Shown here piece after piece: positions 13,554-20,177 of a DNA stretch of 20,177 nt. The DNA is taken from positions 1 to 20,177 of the forward strand of contig SKVA01000096.1 of the NCBI GenBank assembly GCA_007129695.1. Reading direction: 5' to 3'. The translations under genes were made by a program, and so were the position numbers. The DNA comes from Spirochaetaceae bacterium (GTDB taxonomy: Bacteria > Spirochaetota > Spirochaetia > DSM-27196 > SLST01). The notes under the pieces are model-generated. The model was not told the DNA's origin. It saw nothing but the letters and a program-made list of their open reading frames with translations, and searched no databases. Numbering within the stretch: position 1 is the stretch's first letter; each line of letters begins with the position of its first letter.

Positions 13554-14658
13554 ATGCTCGAAGAACTCGTCACACCGATTCAGGACCTCAGAAAGCGAGT
13601 TTTGGACACTTGGAGGCATCTTTGACTCGGATAGATTGAAGTCCGAGATCGCCGACCTCGAGCATCGCACCGCCGACCCGAGCCTCTGGGATAACCGTGA
13701 GGACGCCGAGCGGGTGATGACTCAACTGAAGCGCACGAAGGATCGCCTCGAACCGTGGGAGCGGCTTGTCTCTCAAACCGACGAGCTCGCCGAACTCCTG
13801 GAGCTTGCAATCGCCGAAAAGAGCGGTGACCTGGAGCCGGAGATTCGCGACGGCCTTGCAGAGCAGCAACGCGTCTTCGACCGGCTCGAAGTCCTGGAAC
13901 TGCTGTCCGATCGATTCGACGCGTCGAACGCGTTCTTCACGATCCACTCGGGTGCCGGTGGCACCGAGGCGTGCGACTGGGTGAGCATGCTCTACCGCGC
14001 GTACACGCGCTGGGCCGACCGCAACGCGATGCGCTACGAGCTACTCGACATCCAGGAAGCCGAAGGCGGGATCAAGAGCGTCACGATCCAGCTCGAGGGC
14101 GACTACGCGTACGGCTATCTCAAGGGCGAGACCGGTATCCATCGGCTCGTTCGGATCAGCCCGTTCGACTCGAGTGGGCGCAGACACACGTCGTTTGCGT
14201 CGGTCTACGTGAGCCCGGTAATCGACGACGACATCGAGGTCGACATCAAGCCCGACGATATACGCGTGGACACGTACCGGGCGAGCGGCGCCGGCGGTCA
14301 GCACGTCAACAAGACCGACAGCGCTGTGCGGATCACTCACCTTGAGACCGGCATCGTCGTCCAGTGCCAGAACGAGCGGAGCCAACACAAGAACCGGGCG
14401 ACCGCGATGAAGGTGCTCAAGAGCCGGCTCTACGAGTTCTACCGCGCGAAGCAGGATGCAGAGCACGCCGCCGACGCCGCCGAGAAGAAGGACATCTCCT
14501 GGGGCAATCAGATTCGGTCGTACGTGTTTCAGCCGTACACGATGGTCAAGGACCACCGCACGAAGCACGAGACCAGCAACGTCCAGGCGGTCATGGATGG
14601 TGATCTTGATCCGTTTATCGAAGAATACCTGCGCTTCTCGTGGACCGGGAGCGCATGA
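13554..14658 (+). CDS. prfB: Peptide chain release factor 2 with programmed +1 frameshift
   Basis: This is release factor RF2, which reads UGA and UAA stops on the ribosome. The gene is split over two frames. Frame 0 runs from ATG 13554 (GGAGG 4 nt upstream) for 23 codons to an in-frame TGA at 13623-13625. Skipping base 13623 joins CTT to GAC, and the +1 frame runs from 13624 to the stop at 14656-14658, giving 367 residues, close to the usual 365. The stop-recognition tripeptide SPF is at about 202-204 (VRISPFDSSGRRHTSF) and the catalytic GGQ at about 247-249 (SGAGGQHVNKTDSAVRI). The N-terminal coiled helices and the HSGAGGTEA motif are also typical. A conventional start at TTG 13636 would lose the first helix. 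The end overlaps the CheY gene (ATGA). Confidence 0.95.
13612..13626 (+). promoter_or_regulatory. prfB: prfB programmed +1 frameshift site
   Basis: GGAGG (13612-13616), 3-nt spacer CAT, slippery CTT (13620-13622), in-frame TGA (13623-13625) and then C. This matches the known E. coli element, an internal Shine-Dalgarno 3 nt before CUU UGA C. The ribosome slips forward by one base when RF2 is scarce, so RF2 controls its own synthesis. Confidence 0.93.
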
Positions 14659-15056
14659 GGGTCCGCGTACTCGTCGTCGACGACCTGCAGTTCATGCGGG
14701 AACTGCTCTGCGGTATCCTGACCGATGCCGGCGCCGACGTGGTTGCGCAGGCCGAAGATGGCCGTGCCGCGCTGCGCCGCTTTCTGGCGCATGAGCCCGA
14801 CGTCGTTCTGCTCGATATTGCGATGCCCGTGATGGACGGGATAACGACGCTGCGCAAAATCCGGTTGCTCGAACCGCGCGCGCGGGTGATCATGTGCAGT
14901 GCGCTCGGCGAGCAGCAGCTGATCGTTCGTGCGATCCAGCTCGGCGCGCGTGACTTCGTCGTCAAACCGTTCACGCCGCAGCGCGTCGTCAGTGCGATAT
15001 CCAAGGTGATCGCCGCGGACAGGGTGGAGCGCGATGCGCTGCGCGTGCCTGCGTAG
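14655..15056 (+). CDS. CheY-like single-domain response regulator
   Basis: This is a 133-residue receiver domain with no output domain. The acidic pocket is Asp9-Asp10 (VLVVDD, 5-10), the phosphoacceptor is Asp54 (VVLLDIAMPVMDG, 50-62), Ser82 replaces the conserved Thr/Ser (IMCSALG), Phe101 is the aromatic switch position and Lys104 is in FVVKPF (101-106). By family it is phosphorylated by a histidine kinase and acts through protein binding, as CheY does on the flagellar motor. The DFVVKPF plus CSALG form is common in CheY-like proteins of non-proteobacteria. No kinase or other chemotaxis gene is in the window, so the pathway is not established. ATG 14655 overlaps the prfB stop and has GGGAG upstream; GTG 14640 is possible but less likely. 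Confidence 0.9.
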   Translation: MRVRVLVVDDLQFMRELLCGILTDAGADVVAQAEDGRAALRRFLAHEPDVVLLDIAMPVMDGITTLRKIRLLEPRARVIMCSALGEQQLIVRAIQLGARDFVVKPFTPQRVVSAISKVIAADRVERDALRVPA

Positions 15057-16524
15057 CCTCAATCGGTTCGCGTGCGTAGCCGCACTGGTTGGAGCGGTCG
15101 CGGTCGGTGCCGTCGCGGACGAGCCCGATCTGGGTCTGCCTCCGCAGCGCCCGGTCTTTCGCGTCGGTGTCGCGGCGCTGTCGGCCGAGCGTGTGGCGCT
15201 CGAGCGACGCTTCGTCGCGGCCACCTTTCCCCTGCTTCTGTACGAGTCGATCCGGGCGGTCGATGCCCGCACTCTTGGCGATCACGAGGTCGTCGCGTAC
15301 GGTACGCGGCGGCTCGAGGCGGCACGCCGTGACGCGGCACGATCGTTGAGCGCCGCCGTTGAGCGTCGCGACCGGCTCGCCTTCGAGCGTGACCCGTCGG
15401 CGACAGCGATCGGCGCAGCGCGCGACGCGGTTGCTGCCGCGCGCCGTCGGTTCGACACGCTCGCGTCGATGGAGCCCGCGCTTGCGATCGAACGCGAGCG
15501 GCCGGTCGGGTTCGTCGCCGCGCTCGAGGCGGGGCGACTCCTGCCGGCGGTTCCCACCGACATCGACAGCCTGCTCGCCGACGACCGGCCGCTGCGCGAC
15601 GCGGCCGCGCGCGACGACCTCGATGCGCTCGTGTTCGGATACGCCGAACAGATCGCCGGGTACGTCGTGATCGACATCTACCTGTATCACGCTTTTCTTG
15701 CTACGATCGAGCGCATCGCGGTTGTTACGCGGCTGGCAGAGGAGATCGCCGACGAGGCGGCCGACGTCGCCGACGCGGTGGCATCGAGCCTGCTCGGCCG
15801 GCCGTGGGGGTCGATCGACGTGATTGCGACGCCATCATCCGCTGCGATCCGCGTCGATTCGGCGCTGATCGGGCTCGGTTCGGCGCAGATTCGGTTCGCA
15901 CGCCCGGGCGACTACGAGCTTCACGTGTCCGCGTCGGGGTGGGCTCCGGTCGTCCGACGCATCACGCTCGAAGGAGGCGGCGCGGCGTCGCTGCGGATCG
16001 ATCTGACCGAGTCGACCGCGCGACCGGTCCGGCTTCAGAGCTCTCCGTCGGGCGCGAACGTCTACGTCGAGTCGGTCTGGGTCGGAGCAACTCCCGTGAC
16101 CCACCGGTTTGCGCCGGGGAACTCCACTGTGCGCATGACGCGCGATGGGTATCTGGAATCGCGCTTCGTCGTAGACGAGACGACCGCGTCGGTGGTGTCG
16201 CGTGCGTTGCTGCCCGACTCGATCGACTGGGGGCAGGAGATCCGTCGTACGCGCGCGGACTTCTACCGGTCGTTGACGTGGTTCGTCGTGAGCGTGCCGG
16301 CCACGATCGTGCTCTGGGGCGGGTATCAGAGTATTCTTGGCGTACGCTCGGGACCCGATGTTCTGAGGCTGTCGTTCGAGGAGGACCAGCGCATGGTGCG
16401 GACCGGCAACATCCTCTACTGGTCGGCACTCGGCGGCGTGATGGTAAATGCGGCGCTGCTCGCGAACGTGGTGCTCACCATCGTCGACTATGTCGCGGTG
16501 GGAGAGGGGTTCCACAATCAGTAA
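15034..16524 (+). CDS. Exported/membrane protein with two PEGA domains and C-terminal transmembrane pair
   Basis: This is a 496-residue protein. A signal peptide or N-terminal helix is at about 8-28 (FACVAALVGAVAVGAVADE). An Ala/Arg-rich helical region of unknown fold spans about 40-250. Two tandem PEGA domains follow: about 258-325 (WGSIDVIATPSSAAIRVDSALIG, PGDYELHVSASGW) and about 330-393 (VRLQSSPSGANVYVESVWVGATP, PGNSTVRMTRDGY). Near the C-terminus are two hydrophobic segments at about 412-432 and 460-487. PEGA domains are small beta folds of envelope and surface proteins, with no enzymatic role known. I infer a periplasmic protein anchored by its C-terminal helices. ATG 15034 (GGAG 4 nt upstream) overlaps the CheY gene by 23 bp. 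The ftsY gene follows after 21 bp. Confidence 0.75.
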   Translation: MRCACLRSLNRFACVAALVGAVAVGAVADEPDLGLPPQRPVFRVGVAALSAERVALERRFVAATFPLLLYESIRAVDARTLGDHEVVAYGTRRLEAARRDAARSLSAAVERRDRLAFERDPSATAIGAARDAVAAARRRFDTLASMEPALAIERERPVGFVAALEAGRLLPAVPTDIDSLLADDRPLRDAAARDDLDALVFGYAEQIAGYVVIDIYLYHAFLATIERIAVVTRLAEEIADEAADVADAVASSLLGRPWGSIDVIATPSSAAIRVDSALIGLGSAQIRFARPGDYELHVSASGWAPVVRRITLEGGGAASLRIDLTESTARPVRLQSSPSGANVYVESVWVGATPVTHRFAPGNSTVRMTRDGYLESRFVVDETTASVVSRALLPDSIDWGQEIRRTRADFYRSLTWFVVSVPATIVLWGGYQSILGVRSGPDVLRLSFEEDQRMVRTGNILYWSALGGVMVNAALLANVVLTIVDYVAVGEGFHNQ

Positions 16525-16545
16525 GATTGTCCAGGGAGCGAAACG

Positions 16546-17421
16546 ATGAGAAAGCGTGGGCTCGCAAGCCGTCTGCGCGAGCTGTTCGGCGGGCGGTTCG
16601 GAACCGAGGAATCGTACGAGGAACTCGAAGAGTTGCTGATCGAGGCGGATCTGGGTGCGGCGATGGCGATGCGCCTGGTCGACGAGGTCCGCGATGCGAG
16701 CCGGGTCGAGGCCGCGTCGGATCATCGCGATCTGGTCGCGATTCTACGCCGCAGGATCGAGTCGACGGTCATCGAGCGTCCGTTCGTGCTGACCCCTGAC
16801 TCGTTGAACGTGGTGCTCGTGCTCGGTGTCAACGGTGTTGGCAAGACGACGACGATCGCGAAGCTCGCCGATCACTTCCGTCGGTCGGGACAGGCGCAGC
16901 GGATCTGTCTAGCCGCCGGAGATACCTTTCGCGCGGCGGCGGTCGATCAGCTGTCGATTCACGCCGACCGCCTCGGTGTCCGAATCGTGAAACAGGCGAC
17001 CGGAGCCGACTCCGGGGCCGTGATCTACGACGCGATCGAGAGCGCGCGTAACCGGGGGGAGCAGCTGGTGCTGGCCGACACCGCGGGCCGGATGCACACG
17101 AAGAAGAACCTGGTGGAAGAGCTCGCCAAGATAGACCGGATCGTCGCGACACGGGCGCCCGACGCAGTCTACCGCAAGCTGCTGGTCATCGACGCGACGA
17201 CGGGTCAGAACGGACTGCAGCAGGCGGAAGTCTTCAGTGGCGCGGTCAAGATCGACGGGATCGTGCTCGCGAAGTACGACGCGACCGCGCGCGGTGGCAT
17301 ACTGGTGCCAATCGCCGAGAAGCTCGGGATCCCTGCGGTGTTCCTGGGCACCGGTGAGGGGTACACCGATATCAGACCGTTTCGCGCCGGGGATTACGCG
17401 ATGGAGCTGGTGTCGCCTTGA
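16546..17421 (+). CDS. ftsY: Signal recognition particle receptor FtsY
   Basis: This is a 291-residue SRP GTPase that docks ribosome-SRP complexes at the inner membrane. It consists of the N and G domains only; the long acidic A domain of E. coli FtsY is absent, as in many bacteria. The N domain has YEELEELLIEADLG (24-37). The G domain has Walker A GVNGVGKT (94-101), DTFRAAAVDQL (126-136), DTAGRMHTKKNL (178-189) and GTGEGYTDIRPF (268-279). The G4 guanine-specificity motif, usually TKLD, reads AKYD (242-245), with DATARGG following. The basic N-terminal tip (MRKRGLASRLRELFGG) fits a membrane-binding amphipathic helix. GGGAG lies 7 nt before ATG. It ends in a one-base overlap with the next ATG. 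Confidence 0.96.
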   Translation: MRKRGLASRLRELFGGRFGTEESYEELEELLIEADLGAAMAMRLVDEVRDASRVEAASDHRDLVAILRRRIESTVIERPFVLTPDSLNVVLVLGVNGVGKTTTIAKLADHFRRSGQAQRICLAAGDTFRAAAVDQLSIHADRLGVRIVKQATGADSGAVIYDAIESARNRGEQLVLADTAGRMHTKKNLVEELAKIDRIVATRAPDAVYRKLLVIDATTGQNGLQQAEVFSGAVKIDGIVLAKYDATARGGILVPIAEKLGIPAVFLGTGEGYTDIRPFRAGDYAMELVSP

Positions 17422-18401
17422 TGAACTGTTTCCGTCGCCCGGGCCCAGTCCGCGGCGTCTGCGTCGTGGCGCTCGCGGCGCTGTTCGTGCGCGGTTTGGT
17501 CGCCGATGAAGGCAGCTTCTACGCGTCGAACGCGATGGGCGTTGTGCGCGACGCGATTCCCGCCGACGAGATCGACGCGCACGAGTGGATCATCCGCATC
17601 GACGCGAGCGCAGTCGGGGAAACGCACGTGCTGTTTCGCGATGGAGTCGAGATCGAGAGAACCGACTTCGTCGTCGTGGATGGAGCGCTTACCGAGCGCC
17701 GCGTCGGGTTGCCCGATGGAACCATCCGGTACACCGAGCGGTATTCCTACTGGGCCGACGGGTCGCTGCGGTCGGTCGTCCACGACGGTTCCGGGGATAC
17801 GATCACCTACCGGTACGAGGCGGGTCGGATGGCGCTGGAGTGGCACGATACCGGCAGATCGATCGAGGAGAGCCGGTTCGACCGGGCTGGTCGGCTGGTG
17901 CTGCGCCGCGTTCGGGTATCAGATACGATCGTTGAACAGGAGGAGCGCGACTACTGGGCCGACGGCGCCGGTTCACCGCTTCGAAGCGTCACGCGCACCC
18001 GAGACGGGGAGGTCACCGTCGAGCAGTACGACGAGCGCGGCGTCCTGGTCGGGGTCACCAGCCGCGCGGCCGAAGCCGTCAGGTCAGCCCTTGTCAGGAT
18101 CTTCGACGGCGACCTGCTGGTCGAAGAGCGCAGCGAAACCGATGCCGGGCTTCTGGTGCGCCGGTTCTTCTACGAGGCCGGTGTGCTGACGGCCGAGCGC
18201 GTGTTCCGCGACGGAGCGCTGACTCTGGTCGTCGATCACGAGCCCGGAGGCGACTACACGCGAACCGAGACGATCCATCGCGGTGACGAGGCGCTGCTTC
18301 GCATCTACTTCCGGGGGCAGGTCAGAATCCGCGAGTCGGTGCTCCGCGATGGCGAGGCGACTCGAACGCGCGAGTTCGCGACCCCGGACGGACCGTCATG
18401 A
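17421..18401 (+). CDS. Exported beta-repeat (MORN/YD-like) protein between ftsY and lol genes
   Basis: This is a 326-residue protein with a signal peptide at about 1-28 (VCVVALAALFVRGLVADE). The rest is made of short two-stranded repeats of the form Y-x-x-D/E-G-x-L-x-x-x, for example YSYWADGSLRSVV (108-120), RDYWADGAGSPLRSV, EQYDERGVLVGVTSR, FYEAGVLTAERVFRDGALTLV and YFRGQVRIRESVL. This resembles YD/RHS or MORN2-type antiparallel beta repeats of exported proteins, but I cannot assign a named family. It is translationally coupled on both sides: ATG 17421 shares a base with the ftsY stop, and its stop overlaps the LolC/E-type ATG. Such placement suggests a role in envelope protein or lipoprotein traffic, which is inference only. 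TTG 17418 just before the ATG is a shadow start. Confidence 0.7.
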   Translation: MNCFRRPGPVRGVCVVALAALFVRGLVADEGSFYASNAMGVVRDAIPADEIDAHEWIIRIDASAVGETHVLFRDGVEIERTDFVVVDGALTERRVGLPDGTIRYTERYSYWADGSLRSVVHDGSGDTITYRYEAGRMALEWHDTGRSIEESRFDRAGRLVLRRVRVSDTIVEQEERDYWADGAGSPLRSVTRTRDGEVTVEQYDERGVLVGVTSRAAEAVRSALVRIFDGDLLVEERSETDAGLLVRRFFYEAGVLTAERVFRDGALTLVVDHEPGGDYTRTETIHRGDEALLRIYFRGQVRIRESVLRDGEATRTREFATPDGPS

Positions 18402-19693
18402 CGAGCCGCTGGATTCTTTTCGTTTCAGTGCGACACTTCCGCACCAAGCGCCGGGAGAAAGGGCACACGGCCGGGGTGCTGTCGGTTCTTGGAATCGCTG
18501 CGGGGGTCATGACTCTGATATCGGTCCTTGCGGTCATGAACGGCTTCCAGCACAGCACGATCGAGGACATCCTGGAGGTAGGTAGCTTCCACGTGCAGGT
18601 CACCGGTGTCGATTCCGTACCGGCTGCGCGGAGAATCGGTGCGCTTGCGGGAGTTCGTGCGGCTGTACCCTTCTCCGAGCAGCACAGCCTGCTCGCAGGG
18701 TACTTTCGTGATCCGGTCGCGGTCGTTGTCCGGGGAGTTCCCGACACGATCGCCCGGGACGACGAAGCCTTCGCGCGGAGCCTCGAGATCGTGTCGGGCC
18801 GGTTTGCACTCGATGAGCCGTCCACTGTCGTGCTCGGAGAGGAACTCGCACGGCGGATCGGAGCCCGGGTGGGCGACACCGTCGAGCTTGTCGGATTCGA
18901 TCTCATCCAGGGTGCCGCGACCGGGTCTGCGCTCGTGTCTCCGCGGCTCGACGTGGTTGGTGTGTTCAAGACCGGCTTCCTGGAGTACGACGCCGGGTGG
19001 AGCTTCGTGTCGCTTGACACGTCGCGGTCGCTGCTCGGCACGCCCGCCGGTACCGTTGGCGTGAAGCTCCGTGATCGTTTCGCCGATCGGGTTGTGACCG
19101 CGCGGATCCGAGACCTCTTCCCCGATGCCTCCGTCGAAAGCTGGCGCGAGTACAACCGTGCGATCTTCGGCGCGCTCCGTCTGGAGAAGACGCTGATGAT
19201 GCTGCTGATCGGGCTGATCTTCGTGGTCGTTGCGGTCAACATCTACCAGTCGCTTCGTCGCAGCGTGATGGAACGGACCGAGGAGATCGGCGTTCTCAAG
19301 GCGCTCGGCGCGTCGCCGCTTGCGCTCCAACTCGTTTTCGTGTTCGAGGGCGTCTGGATCGGTGCCGCCGGGGCGACGATCGGAACGGTCCTTGGGGTGA
19401 TTGTCAGCGCGAACATCAACCGTATCTTCGCGTTCGTCGAACGCGCGATCAATGCGGTGTCCGTCGTCGCCGCGGCCGTTGTCGGTGCCGTCAGCGGCAC
19501 GGGCGTCGACGGCGGCGGCTTTTCGGTGTTCAGCCCGTCGTATTTCTACCTTGACGAGGTTCCCGCCGTGCTGGTAACCGCAGAGGTGGTCACAGTCGCG
19601 CTCGTAGCGGTGCTGTCGGCGACCGTCGCCGCGTACGGCGCATCGCGCCGGGCCGGTCGCATCACGCCCGCGGAAGTATTGAGGTACGAATGA
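18398..19693 (+). CDS. LolC/LolE-type lipoprotein-releasing ABC transporter permease
   Basis: This is a 431-residue FtsX/MacB-fold permease. TM1 at about 26-48 contains the family signature LSVLGIAAGVMTLISVLAVMNGF (28-50). A large periplasmic domain follows (about 52-260) with VVLGEELARRIGARVGDTVEL (144-164). Then TM2 (264-284), the cytoplasmic coupling segment RRSVMERTEEIGVLKALGAS (287-306), TM3 (308-338), TM4 (391-414), and the typical end PAEVLRYE. By family it works with LolD to release lipoproteins from the inner membrane for delivery to the outer membrane, which implies a double-membrane cell. A Gly/Val/Ala-rich segment between TM3 and TM4 (about 350-378) looks like an insertion. Whether it is the LolC or LolE counterpart cannot be told. 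The ATG overlaps the previous stop (ATGA), and its own stop overlaps lolD. Confidence 0.9.
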   Translation: MTSRWILFVSVRHFRTKRREKGHTAGVLSVLGIAAGVMTLISVLAVMNGFQHSTIEDILEVGSFHVQVTGVDSVPAARRIGALAGVRAAVPFSEQHSLLAGYFRDPVAVVVRGVPDTIARDDEAFARSLEIVSGRFALDEPSTVVLGEELARRIGARVGDTVELVGFDLIQGAATGSALVSPRLDVVGVFKTGFLEYDAGWSFVSLDTSRSLLGTPAGTVGVKLRDRFADRVVTARIRDLFPDASVESWREYNRAIFGALRLEKTLMMLLIGLIFVVVAVNIYQSLRRSVMERTEEIGVLKALGASPLALQLVFVFEGVWIGAAGATIGTVLGVIVSANINRIFAFVERAINAVSVVAAAVVGAVSGTGVDGGGFSVFSPSYFYLDEVPAVLVTAEVVTVALVAVLSATVAAYGASRRAGRITPAEVLRYE

Positions 19694-20177
19694 GCATTGT
19701 CGCGCTGAAGTCGGTCACCAAGGAGTACGCGAGCGGGGAGTCCACGATCAGGGTCCTGGACACCGTCGATCTCGAGCTCTCCGAAGCCGGGATACATGTT
19801 GTTACCGGCGCGTCGGGTAGCGGCAAGAGTACGCTGCTGAACCTGATCGGCGGGCTCGACCGCGTCTCCTCCGGTACGATCGAGTCGTGCGGCTACCGCG
19901 TCGACGCGATGTCGGAGGACGAGCTCACCGACTATCGCAGCACGAGTCTGGGTCTGATATTCCAGTTTCATCACCTCCTGAAGGACTTCACAGCGCTTGA
20001 AAACGTGATGCTCCCGGCGTTCATGCGCGGCCAGGCGCGCGCCGACGCAGAGCAGCGCGCAGAGCAGCTGCTCGGTGAAGTCGGGCTGTCCGAGCGGCTC
20101 CACCACTTTCCGTCGCAGCTGTCCGGCGGTGAACGCCAGCGCGCGGCGCTCGCCCGGGCGCTGATCAACAACCCGAA
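19690..20177 (+). CDS. lolD: LolD-type ABC transporter ATPase (3' end outside window)
   Basis: The first 162 codons are visible; the frame is open at the right edge. Motifs are Walker A GASGSGKST (40-48), Q-loop with Gln92 (LIFQFHHLL, 89-97), FTALENVMLP (100-109) and signature LSGGERQRAALARAL (144-158). FQFHHLL, LENVMLP and the position right after a LolC/E-type permease mark it as LolD, the ATPase powering lipoprotein release. A MacB-like ATPase is the alternative. ATG 19690 overlaps the permease stop (ATGA), with GAGG 5 nt upstream. Walker B lies beyond the window end. The gene is easily missed because it runs off the edge. Confidence 0.92.
   Translation, partial: MSIVALKSVTKEYASGESTIRVLDTVDLELSEAGIHVVTGASGSGKSTLLNLIGGLDRVSSGTIESCGYRVDAMSEDELTDYRSTSLGLIFQFHHLLKDFTALENVMLPAFMRGQARADAEQRAEQLLGEVGLSERLHHFPSQLSGGERQRAALARALINNP

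Noticed and set aside
13623..13625. In-frame TGA in prfB as a disabling mutation
   Set aside because: The surrounding GGAGG-CAT-CTT-TGA-C is the known programmed frameshift element.
15804..16799. Open frame of 331 codons on the + strand across the PEGA gene and ftsY start
   Set aside because: Arg/Asp-rich low-complexity product, overlapping two well supported genes in another frame.

Overview
The window is a GC-rich, gene-dense bacterial chromosome segment. It has a double-membrane lifestyle (Lol lipoprotein export), a CheY-type regulator next to a PEGA-domain exported protein, an Rnf/Nqr-type membrane operon, and a GH57 enzyme of the 4-alpha-glucanotransferase type. This combination best fits a high-GC spirochaete (Spirochaetaceae-like). 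The taxonomic call is an inference from gene content, not from a marker gene. I saw no tRNA, rRNA, CRISPR array, IS element or phage gene.

Layout. (1) 1-824, + strand: 3' part of a poly(A) polymerase (pcnB type). (2) 872-4034, - strand: a pseudouridine synthase, then a P-loop protein with an Asp23/Gls24-like C-terminal domain, then an exported TPR protein with a degenerate gluzincin-like peptidase domain. (3) 4126-9954, + strand: one tightly overlapping operon made of a DUF212/divergent-PAP2 membrane protein, a 505-residue unknown membrane protein, rnfC, rnfD, a 49-residue one-helix protein in the rnfG slot, rnfE and rnfA. (4) 10062-12083, + strand: a GH57 enzyme with its own promoter. Its end overlaps, tail to tail, an exported FN3-like/TPR protein on the - strand (12058-13452). 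(5) 13554 to the right edge, + strand: prfB with a programmed +1 frameshift, a CheY-like regulator, a PEGA-domain protein, ftsY, an exported beta-repeat protein, a LolC/E-type permease and lolD (cut by the window end).

The most interesting region is the Rnf operon. RnfC keeps both 4Fe-4S motifs and RnfD keeps the Ser-x-Ala-Thr flavinylation site. However, RnfG is reduced to its membrane anchor with no FMN domain, and there is no DNA in which the domain could hide. RnfE and RnfA each keep the first of the two cysteines that hold the intramembrane 2Fe-2S cluster, but both have Ser in place of the second. The RnfC flavin-site loops are also altered, and no rnfB follows rnfA. These changes fall on consecutive steps of the canonical electron path, so the operon may encode a rewired or reduced Rnf-derived complex rather than a standard one.

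Other points of note: several genes have a -10 box only 5-8 nt from the start codon and no Shine-Dalgarno, which suggests leaderless mRNAs. The GH57 enzyme keeps its catalytic pair but has lost the hallmark HNHQP motif. The P-loop/Asp23 domain combination is unusual.
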